Below, in pieces: positions 35,001-45,422 of a DNA stretch of 64,000 nt. The translations under genes and the position numbers were made by a program. Origin of the DNA: Lytechinus variegatus (Eukaryota; Echinodermata; Echinoidea; Temnopleuroida; Toxopneustidae); NCBI RefSeq assembly GCF_018143015.1, contig NC_054742.1, positions 55,189,195 to 55,253,194 of the forward strand, given 5' to 3'. The notes beneath the pieces are model-generated. The model saw only the letters and a program-made list of their open reading frames with translations, had not been told where the DNA came from and did no database searches. How positions within the stretch are numbered: the stretch's first letter is position 1; each line of letters begins with the position of its first letter.

Positions 35001-36429
35001 AGAAATTATAGACTTGTTGGAAATTTATCCTACCTGAGCTCTTATTGGAAGGTATTTGTGGTAAATGTCCAATGCGGCGGATTGTGAATGTAAAAAAAAA
35101 AATAAGCGAGGGACAATGAAAGTTGACGAAATGGGTACTCCATTTAACATATTTTGTATGTTGCCTTTCTATCTATATTTTTCTCATGTATGTGTGTTTT
35201 TTTTCTATTTTATTCTTTTTGAATTAAAAAAAATGAAATGTTTATATGATGATGATGGTAAAGGCAAAGTTTGTTCCACCGCTCTGTAAACCGTGTTTCA
35301 TATACAGTACATGTTATTTATCATGTATTGAGGGAGAAGGCCTTTTTTTCATGTTCATGTATAAAGTGTTTTTTCATACAAAATTTCCATTCATGGCAAA
35401 AAAAAAATACTATGTTAATATTTGAGAAAGGGACTGTTCCCCCTGCCTGGTATTATCGATGCTGCTCATTTGCATGGAGCTAGCTGAGTAGCATGCCACC
35501 AAGACCAAATTGCTTTGATGCATCATACAGCGTTCACATTGCTGGATAATTAGCTCCATCGATGACACATGTTCACTGGCAGGCAGAACACTCCCTAGAT
35601 GTTTCTTACTATGTACAGATTAGTTGTTCATTAGCCAACGAGAGAGAAAGACAAAAAAAATGAACATAACAAAGTACTTGCTTCTTGTGTACATGTGGAA
35701 ATATATGCACACAACACAAGAGGTTGTGCATCAAAAAAAAAATTGTCCAATCTTTTCTTGTATTGTGTGTCCTTTAGTCATGTATAAAACCAATGGGAGT
35801 TGAGCCTCGCTGCATGATTTATATTCAGGGATGCAATGTTTATGACAATGGTAAAAATTCTATGCTTTCAACATTTCCCCAAAGTATACCTTGTATACAA
35901 GAAGGCCCTTTTCAGAGATTTCTGACCTCATAAGGTATATATTCCCACAATTTAAGAGGATGCTTTTGGATGGTTATGTTGCATGCTGTCCTGGCCATTA
36001 CAAAGATCATCAATGTAATTTGCATGCATCTGTCAATCTGCCAGTCGCGTAGCACATGCATAGTTCACCTATGCTGTTCTGCATTTGGCTGTAATGGTGC
36101 TGGCCCAAAATCTGCTGACGTCACTTCACACAGCAAAGAGAGGCAGAGCCAACCACAAAGAGCTCGGGCATTCAGAACGTTACATCTGCGCAGGCGTTGT
36201 ATAGTTGGTGCCCTGTATGTATGTCCAACAACGCCCTCTTGAATCCCAGGAATGTATATCTTTAAAGATGAACTATTGCTCCTCATATTACGAGATTTTT
36301 ATAGCAATATAATGTTCCAACAACAATGCTCTGAAGAATCCCTATAAGAAGAGCAACTATTCCTTGGGCGGATGTTGCAGACAATCAAGTGGGAGGAGAG
36401 GGGGTGTTATATTTTGTTGCACATCTGAT

Positions 36430-36578
36430 ACCAGGGTCCCGTAACACAATGGTTAATAGCGATTGATTGTACTCTTGATTTTCGTGAATCATGATCCATT
36501 GTATACAGTGTAGTCAGTCCAATCAATCGTAATAGAACTGTTCTACAATGATTGTTCAGCTTTGTATTACAGGCCCAT
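36430..36578. mobile_element. Degenerate short MITE
   Basis: GGGTCCCGTAACACAATGGTT at the left and AGCTTTGTATTACAGGCCCA at the right are imperfect inverted ends. The interior has GATTGATTGTAC and its inverse form AATCAATCGTAATAGAAC. Similar in design to 60669-60820. Confidence 0.5.
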
Positions 36579-36852
36579 GGGCATACAGTGTGAAGCAATG
36601 ATATTGTGAGGGTAATTTATCATATGAACAGGATCTGTTGTTGCAAGAACATGTTGCAGAACAATTGCTGTTATAGGGTAAATGTTTCATAAGCATTTTC
36701 TTTATTCTTGAAAGAGCATATGTTGCAGAGCTTAAACCTTGAAGGAATAATCCCTTAAGCAGCTCTTCCAAGCTAAACTGGGATGGGATGTGCTGTGACA
36801 GGTGATGGTGCAGATAATTTTGTTGGAATTCTATTTACAATAAAATTGGTGA

Positions 36853-37284
36853 AGTGCAAGTAAAAATCATGCTCCTAGTGCTTACAGCATCCTGGAACCT
36901 ACAGGAGGCTTTAACCCTCTGATGACAAGAAGGGCAACCCCCGGAAGACAGCAACTGATGGGCAGTAACTGCTTCAGCTGATAGATGGTTCCAGATACGA
37001 ATGGTATGGGGATAATATGAGAATTTGTATGCATCAATCGTTGCTTGTGGTACAGAGAGTTTTAGCATATGATCTCTTCTATTGATGTATGGAGTCTGGG
37101 TTATGAAGTGTGGAAGCTGGATATTCACAAGCTGGTGGTGTATTTAATAGAGCATGGTGCTTTGTGCAAGGAGACGACGTGTGTGCAGCTGCATGGTCCC
37201 ATCCTAACTTTGAGACAGTCATCAGAGGGTTCAAGCCTCCTGTAGGTTCCAGGATGCTGTAAGCACTAGGAGCATGATTTTTAG
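36853..37284 (-). mobile_element. LINE reverse-transcriptase C-terminal fragment flanked by a 70-bp inverted repeat
   Basis: The minus strand encodes a piece reading LHTRRLLAQSTMLY, then NRRDHMLKLSVPQ and YKFSYYPHTIRIWNHLSAEA. This matches the end of ORF2 in CR1/Jockey-type LINEs (SxxPRTIxxWNxLP). A near-identical 65-70-bp segment (AATCATGCTCCTAGTGCTTA CAGCATCCTGG in part) occurs inverted at 36867-36925 and 37211-37278. Clearly a dead fragment. Confidence 0.75.
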
Positions 37285-38040
37285 CGATTGTTGTAAAGTA
37301 ATTGTCTCATGGAGATTTGTTGTTTGAAAGAGCAAATACTAGTAATTGCAGGCAATTGTGGAGGTGTTAATGCTTTAAGATATTGTGTTGATGTTGCAAG
37401 AGTGTATGTTGCAGAAGCGATTATGGGATAGCTGTCACATCCAGATTTTTGGTTGTTGCAAGGACATGTTGCAGAGCAGTTAGCTAGGACAGTCCCTATT
37501 TTGGTAAAAAAAATATTAAAAAAACAAATTTTCTGCCATAATGATCCTGTTTCCCAAATTTAATTAATAATTTATTTGTAATCGTTTGTCCCATGTTTCG
37601 GGGCTTGCAGTAAGATATAAATCTGAAAATGAGATCACTAAGACTGTAATTTTCAAATAGGCAACTAGATGAGAACCAGTAGATTATGACAAATCAGGAA
37701 TTCTTGCTTTTCTCCCGAGACCTTTTCTCTCTGAATCCCCCAAATACAACAGATAAAGAATTTGCCTATTGTTTTCCTGAAAGATAAGATACCATTTAAT
37801 TTTTGGAAAACTGGATTTCAAATTGAGACTAATCAAAAAAGAATATTTTCACGAACAGATAACGAGTACAAAATTGGTGATATGTGAATGGTATCATTCA
37901 TTCACTATGCATTTGAATTTTATTCATTGGTGCACAGATGGAGAGGTTTTGGGGCCGTATAACCCCTAAAATTTTCACGACCAAGAAAAATAAAGGGAGG
38001 AAAAGAAAGGAAAGGGGTAAAATGTGAGATTTTCTGAATA

Positions 38041-38526
38041 TTAAAGGTCAATTCCACCTCAGAAAATGTTGATTTAAATAAAGAGAGAAAAATCAGACAA
38101 GCACAATGCTGAAAATTTCATCAAAATCGGATGTAAAATAACAAAGTTATGACATTTCAAAGTTTCGCTTATTTTCAACAAAATAGTTATATGAACGAGC
38201 CAGTTACATCCAAATGAGAGAGTCGATGGCGTCACTCACTATTTCTTTTGTTTTTTATTGTTAGAATTATACAATATTTCAATGTTTACGAATTTGATGA
38301 TTAGGACCTCATTGCCTGAAGCACAAAATGTTAAAATAATGGAATTCCACGTGTTCAGGGAGGAATGAAATTTCATTTCACATGACAATGACGAGAAAAT
38401 CAAAATATTTTTATATTTCATATAATAAAATACAAAAGAAATAGTGAGTGAGTGATGTCTTCAACTCTCTCATTTGAATGTAACTGGCTCGTTCATATAA
38501 CTATTTTCTTGAAAATAAGCGAAACT
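38041..38526. mobile_element. MITE remnant abutting piggyBac-like copy B
   Basis: The left arm TTAAAGGTCAATTCCACCTC and following sequence to 38250 reappear inverted at 38430-38524, for example GAAATAGTGAGTGAGTGATG and AACTGGCTCGTTCATATAAC. The right arm stops where copy B begins (TTAA at 38527) and does not resume after 39667. Confidence 0.65.
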
Positions 38527-38530
38527 TTAA

Positions 38531-39663
38531 CCCTGTCTAGGCCGGGGTATTTTGGGAGTTCCTATGGCCGGGGGGGGGGCCTCCCAGGCCCCCCTAAGAT
38601 CTCGGCCGTCGACCGCGCTATCGCGCCGAAAATTTTCACGCGGGTTGCCTGGGACATAATCTACAAGATTGTATAGTATTTTATTTCACGCAAATTGCTA
38701 TTAAGTGATTATGCTAATTTATGCGTAATTAGTGTACGAAATCATACTTTTTCCTCTAACTCCCTAAATAAAGCTCCAGATGTACTAATTTTTGGTATAG
38801 AAACTATTTGTGGTGTCCTTAGCAAGTGTACATGAAAAAATTGTGATATCAAATCATTTTCTTATGTATTATATTGTTTTTTTGCAAATTCTTATGTATT
38901 TCTTTGTTTTTTGACCTTTTGTTTTTCATTGTTTTTTCAATGAAATTTGTTGTGGATTCTTCTGTGATCATAAAAAGCATAAAATTAATACATTTAGACT
39001 AGCAAAACTAAAAATAATCATACTGGAAGAGCCGTGGTGTAGTGGTTCTGACTCTCGCCTTGTAAACAGAGGGTCGTGTGTTCGAATCCCACCGCGGTCT
39101 AGCGTCCTTTGGCAAGGCGTTAATCCACACTTTGCCACTCTCGACCCAGGTGCTAAATGGGTACCCGGTAGGATGCGAAAGATATTGTATGTTTTGATTT
39201 TGCCAGCGCCATAATGAGGCTGCGATGAATGCAAGGAATGCTCCCCAGGGAGTGGAAATTGTGCACTTTTCGTGCGGGATTGAAATGAATCCAATGACCG
39301 GGGTAATAATATGCTGTAACGCGCTTTGGGCCATTCTGGGAAAAGCGCTTTATAAAAATTGGGTATTATTATTATTATTATTATTATTAATGCATTTGGT
39401 TGAAAACACAATTTGCTTTGACTTTGTACACGAAATCACGTTTTTGAGCAATTTTCGGTCTGACATGCACTTACATAATGTTTCGTAATTTCGGAACCAT
39501 GTACCCAGGTGACGCAAAGTTGGTCTCAAAAGTTGCGCAAGACTTGAAAGTAAAAAGTCAGCGAGCGGCGCGGTCGGTCAAAAATTTTCGCGCGGCGAAA
39601 ATATTGCTCGATTCGTTGAGGGGGGGGGGGCCCTCGATCCGAGGCCCCCCGGCCTAGATAGGG
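38531..39663. mobile_element. Non-autonomous piggyBac-like element B with nested SINE
   Basis: TTAA at 38527-38530 and 39664-39667. Ends CCCTGTCTAGGCCGGGG and CCCCGGCCTAGATAGGG are inverted with one mismatch. 1133 bp including about 370 bp of inserted SINE. Poly-G/C runs sit just inside both ends. No transposase frame. Confidence 0.87.
39020..39390 (+). repeat. Full-looking tRNA-derived SINE inserted in piggyBac-like copy B
   Basis: The head GAGCCGTGGTGTAGTGGTTC (A box TGGTGTAGTGG), then CTTGTAA at the anticodon-loop position and GTTCGAATCCC (B box), forms a tRNA-Thr(TGT)-like cloverleaf. Acceptor ends GCCGTGG and CCGCGGT can pair. The body includes AAATGGGTACCCGGTAGGAT, and the tail GGGAAAAGCGCTTTATAAAA ends in (ATT)n. 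The two open frames on the minus strand are SINE translations. Confidence 0.85.
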
Positions 39664-41029
39664 TTAATATTACGCAGCCAATCACTTTGCTTTCTCCTCC
39701 CAAAATGTTCTTGCTATCACTATAGTCCTCGATTAATTAAAAAAAATGTATTGTTTTAAAGAAGAGGTTTTTTCCATTCCACCCCCCCCCCCCGGCTGTT
39801 TCCTATCTAATTTTATCTTGACTTAAATTGATCATGACATTAGTGACCATAATACGATACTCGTATTTGCTCAGAATGGTCCATAGTTCAAAATATTAAA
39901 GCAGATTCATAACGCTGTGATAATGTGCAAACTGAAACCGAGAAATGTTTACATAATCGGTATACATGTAAGTGGAATGATATGGCATTTTGCTGCTAGC
40001 CGAGAGAAGGGGAGAGGGGGAGGGGTGCTTAATAAGCAGACGGTACACTTGGGAAGAGAAGGTTTATGTAGCTTACCCTCCCTCCGCCCCCCCCCCACTT
40101 TATACGAAATGATGTTGCTCTTTTTTTACGGTTTCTTTTCATTGCTCTACCCATTCTCTCCAGTGTGCGAAAACAATTTCCAAAATTAATGACATTTCAA
40201 GTTAAACAGACCAGAAAATTCATTCGATCTATAGGCGTCTGTTGGACAATAATTGTAAAACAATCTTGTTTTTAGTACGTTTTATAGGATGTAGAAAGAA
40301 ATTGATATATCCCTTTTTCCGGGTTTTTTACGATAGTGGCAGATGCTAAAGGATAGACATTGTTATTAGGAACACTGAAACTAATTCAATACAGTATACT
40401 TTTTTAACATTATTCCCTTTTCAACTTTTTCCTGAAGTTTATATGAAGAAATGAATGACTTTTTCAAAACGAAACCAAAAAGTATCGGTTCAATGATGAA
40501 TGGTGACAACAAGTCGGTCCAGGTTTCTGATTAGAAAATCATTTTTTTTTTATTGCACATGTAGTACAACACCATCTCCGTCTTTTCTAAATTTTCCCAT
40601 CATAATAGTAAAAATTAATTTGATTTCTTTTAATGTTTTCATTCATTCTGGCGGGTTCCACACGGGGTTGCTATGGTTAATTTATGAGGAAAATAAAGAA
40701 AGAGAATACCGTTTAAAGCAACGATTTTCATGTTTTTCAAGCTCACTAAACAAATTATTACATCCTTCTATAAGAAAGTAAGGACTTATCTTATTCATTA
40801 TTTTAATTTTACTAAAACACAGTGATAGAAGGAAAAATTAGATATATTCGTCCCCCATTATTATTTGTTTCCAAATCAAAGATAACATTTCAAAATTATA
40901 TATATATTGGCTACCCTAACGCCTGTATGGCCTACAGGATGTGAATTAAGAGGATAGAGGAGGCGGGAAGACTCTTAACCCTTGACACCCCTTGCCATGT
41001 TGCTCAGTAAGTCCCAATCAGTCATCGCT

Positions 41030-41110
41030 CATATATCACTATCACCGTACTGAATGCCAACGTTTCCCCCATCACAAGCCTACGTGAAGTAGAAGAAAGC
41101 AAAAATGGCG
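41030..41110 (+). promoter_or_regulatory. Likely COX7C core promoter with YY1-like element at the ATG
   Basis: A short GC-richer segment without TATA precedes the gene. AAAATGGCG at 41102-41110 matches the YY1 consensus AARATGGCG. YY1 control is known for a mammalian COX7C promoter; a role here is inferred. Confidence 0.4.
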
Positions 41111-41200
41111 CTCCCCAGACTCGGTACGCTCGTGGTCAGACGATCATTTGGAACTTCAGCGAGGAGATTTGGCGCGCATTATGGAGAGGGTCCGGGCAGT
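41105..41200 (+). CDS. COX7C: COX7C coding exon 1
   Basis: Encodes the presequence and the HYGEGPGS block, followed by the consensus donor GTAAGT; phase 0. The ATG lies in CAAAAATGGCGC, which is both a good initiation context and a YY1-like motif. Confidence 0.95.
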
Positions 41201-44200
41201 GTAAGTTCTACTAATATTCTTGATATTGTATGATGGAATTTTATTTCTTGGGAAAGAAATATATAAATTAACCATTAGAGTTCATAATTATTCGCCAAGC
41301 AAAGTAAGGTGAGATACTTGAGAAGATTCAAAGGTCATCAATGTTGTAGACTATGTCAAGACGTGTGAATATTGGCGCATATTAAATTAATTTATAGACA
41401 TATACATATCAAAGTAGTTTTTTTATGAAATTCAATACATTTACCATCTGAAAATTTCAAATAGCTATAGTGTCTCTTTTATGTTTGAGAATGAGAGTTA
41501 AGCCTCTATCGTACGCACTACACATCTACTTCCTTTTCACGTGATTGGATTGTAGAAATAATTATACTATATAATACTAGATATAAATATGAATAACATT
41601 TCAATGAGTATGACGGAGAAATTATATTCCATAAATTATGTTGAAATGATTTCAAGGATAGTAAAAATGCATTATGAATTTGCTTCTAAACGTTATCGGC
41701 TAATATGATTTCATACCAGAAAAAATAGTTGAATTCGTTACTTACATTTCATTAGAAATGTTTATTTGTTTTAGTCCAGTATGGCATGAATTTATATTAG
41801 AAAAGATAAGCGTACTAGTATATGTCATGCAGTTATGAATTAATTTATTATATTTCAAGGGATATGTTAATATATATTTTAGTCATGAATACGTTACCAT
41901 CAAAGGGAAATCAGTATTGTCCATGCAGTATGGCATGTATCATACTATAGGAAATAAAGAAGGCCTACTTGTATGTAAGGAAAATGTGAATATATTACAG
42001 TCATTATGTGGCACGAATGGTAGAAAATAAACATTATAACGTGTTCGTTTCTTACATTTTCAAAGGAAATATTAATGCATGTATTTTATTTAGTATTATC
42101 CAATATGACATAAAATCCACACTATAAAAATAAATTTTAATGGTTCATAGAATTGCAATTTTTTCTATGAATTTTGTTAATCGTTATTCACTTGAGGAAG
42201 ACAAATATTTTGATGAAAATTTACTTAAACAGTGCCTATGTTCATGCAGTGAAATGGAACCATGTATCTCTGTTGATTTTATTTTCTTATTTTCATTTCA
42301 CTGGTTTGCATTTTGCGGGTTATATAGCACCTGCATTTTTAAAGAAAATATTATTGTACTTTTTATATCTTCTTATTTTTATACAGTATCATTCAGTCTC
42401 TTTCCACCAGCCCATATGGCCTAATATATACGAATTATTCACAAAATATTTGATTTATTGGGGTGGGGCAAATGCTTATACAGTGTGTATAAAAAAAACG
42501 GGACAGATTTGAAGTCTATAAAATTTTTGTTTCAAATTATGATCTCTATATTTTGGTGTCAAAAGATGCTCTGGGGTCTTATCCTTCAAATGTTATTAAA
42601 AAAATTAAGTTTCGTTCACGCTTGAGCGAACACGGAATGTTTTTGTTTGGGGTTAAAAAGGAGGCTTGCGCCAAAATGGCATCAAATGATAAACATGATG
42701 ATCGGACTTCTTGCTTATCAGCAGACTTCCTCTTAATCTTTTCATTATCTTTGCCATAATTTTTTAATTATGCGGTCAAAATTCATTTCCAAATCTACTT
42801 ATTTGCTCAAATATTTCTGCTGTTGTTCCTTTTTTATATTCTGTTTTAGCATTGAATTTTCCTTCTTTAGGCAAGAACATTTTTGTTTAAACCGAAGTAT
42901 GAGAGAGTGTTTTTTTCAAATCCTTTCATTGTGTGCTACAAAGGTTATGGTGCTTGAACAGTGGCATACTGATGATGGGTTCGGGCTCGGGGTGCTCCCC
43001 CCCCAAAAAAAAATAAAATAAAATAAAAATCATGGCCAAGAAAAAAAAGGTGGAAAGAAAAATAACAGAAAACATCGAAAGTGAAATATGATATCATTTT
43101 CTGAATATCATGTCAAAATCACAAAATTAGATATTTTAATGAAAAAGTGGAAACTTTTGCTTGCTCGCTTCACAACTTTTTAATACATTTTACTCGATCT
43201 GCCATATCTTGCTCCTTCAAAATTGACTCAATAAACCATTGCCATTGAAAGGCATGAATCCTTAAATTCTTGTTTGCCCTGTCAAGCACATAATTAAACT
43301 TGATGAAGGATTCAATAACCCCTTGAAAATAGGATTCATGTCTTTTATAGGTACCATAACATGATTTGTTTCACATAATAAAAGGATTTGAAAAATTACA
43401 AAATCTCCCAATTAATAATGCAAATCTTATTGGGTTGACAAAAAGTCTTATTTTCTTACTTATGAAGGAAAATTCAAAGGTAAAAGAAGTTTAAATGAAA
43501 AACAAAATAATTCAGGTAAATAAATAAATTTGTAAATGAAATTTGACAGCATGATTCGAAAATTATGGCAAAGACAATGAAAAGATTAAGAGAAAGTGTG
43601 CTGATTAGCCAAAAGCCTAATCGTCAAATTTCTAATTTCTGCCATTTTGGCGCAAGCCTCTTTTTGAACCCCCGACAAAAACGTCCCGTGTTCGCTCAAG
43701 CATGAACAAAATTTATTTTTTTAATGGCATTTCAAAGATAAGATCTCAGAGCATCTATTAACATCAAAATATAGATATAATATTTTGAAACAATTTTTTA
43801 ATAGACTTTTTAAAACTGTCCCGTTTTTTAATACGCACTGTATAGATAAGAACCCCCCCCCCTTGCCCTCTCTGGATTGGTCACTTCATACTTCTAGATT
43901 AAGTATTTGTCACGTGTTTTCTTTGAATATTATTATTTGACGATTATATCTAATCCAAAAATTGAAGAAAAAAATGAAGGAAAATGATTTCCATTTTTTT
44001 TTTTTTTTTGGGGGGGGTCAAAAATCCTGAATCGACCTCTTGCCATTTTTCTAAATTTATGTTTTCATTGTAAGCACAAATTACAATCGATCTATATGGA
44101 TGGTAGAGTCATGAACATTTTTTACGGCAACAAAAGTAATCATAGGCAAATCTAGAAGGAAAAAAAAATATTATTTTAAAATTTAGTTTGCAAAAATCCT

Positions 44201-45391
44201 GAACCAACAGCTTGCCATTTTTGCGTGTTAAGCTTCTGACCATGGTTGACCGTGGTTCGAACCGAGTTCAAGTTTCGTCTTTTCAACAACGCCTTTGAAA
44301 ATGACAAGAATACAGGCATTTACAATATCATAAAGGCGCTCTGTCGTATGGTGAGAGAGTGGTGTTTTTTTTTTAATGAAATCTTACTAATGATGATTTT
44401 ATCATTGATCATTTGATCGAAATTGTTTTGGATTTTTCTTTTCGTTTACATAGGTTGATATGCATTATTGGCTAACTTTTCACCCCCTCTCCTTCTTTTT
44501 CATATAGTTTATTGTCACGTAGAAATTTATTGAAATGATTTGTTTATCAAAGAGGTGGGTCCTACTATGGTCATGTGTAAGACGGTACGCAGAGAGTTTT
44601 CCATGGGGCTGGGTTTGGGAGGGGGGGGGGCGAGAATCCGTTAAATTTTAACACTTCTCTTTACAACGTCAAATTTATACTGAATTTATATTATTTTTAC
44701 ATAAAAGAAGAGTGTTATTCCTTAATGTTTTTTTTAATTTGCCTGGACTAGAAGAGTCTTTGTGTGAGAGCCCCCCCCCCCCATCCCATTTTGTAAAAAG
44801 ATTATCCGTTTTGAATTTGATCGTTGTACTTCTGCTCCCCCTCAAAAAAAGAAAGAAAGAACTTGAAAGAAGAAAAAAGAAAGAAAGATAAAAGGAAAAT
44901 AAAAAAAGGAAAGAAAGGAAGGAAGGAAGAAAGAAAAAAGGCAGAAAGAAAGAAAGAAAGAGAGGGAGAGGAAAGAAAGGCAGAAAGAAAGAAAAAAAAG
45001 AAAGAAATAGATAAAGAAAGAAAGAATAAAATAACAGGAAATTAAATGTTCTAAAATATAGAAACAAAAAACGTTAAGTTGAAATCGAACCTTGGACCTC
45101 ACGTACGTGATACAAATATCTTACCGCTGAACCACACTCGTTTAACGCATTTAATTATGTCATTTTAAGGCACCCAGTCAAGTTTGGTTTAAGAGCTATC
45201 TGGGCCTGCTGTCGCCAGGAGGGCCCAGATAGTAACTGACACTACGTGTTAAGATTCTGACCACGGTCGACCGTGGTTCGAACCCAGTTTAAGTTTCGTC
45301 TTTTTTAAACAAACACCTTTGAAAATGACAAGAATATAGGCATTTACAATATCATGAAGGCGCTCTGTCGTTTGGTGTGAGAGTGGTATTT

Positions 45392-45422
<31 letters not shown>

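Larger units (their letters stand above)
35001..41029. other. ANP32-COX7C intergenic region
   Basis: No gene recognised. Listed separately: a 36430-36578 MITE, a LINE fragment, a MITE remnant and piggyBac-like copy B with a nested SINE. Remaining sequence is AT-rich with T/A-run simple repeats and poly-C near 39780 and 40085. Confidence 0.5.

Noticed and set aside
39028-39101. Functional tRNA-Thr gene
   Set aside because: A and B boxes and acceptor pairing are present, but the anticodon stem pairs badly and the sequence continues into a SINE body with an ATT tail.
38968-39411. 147- and 108-codon minus-strand frames
   Set aside because: They cover the SINE and its surroundings in antisense; phrases such as GIRTHDPLF are the usual translation of the tRNA-like head.
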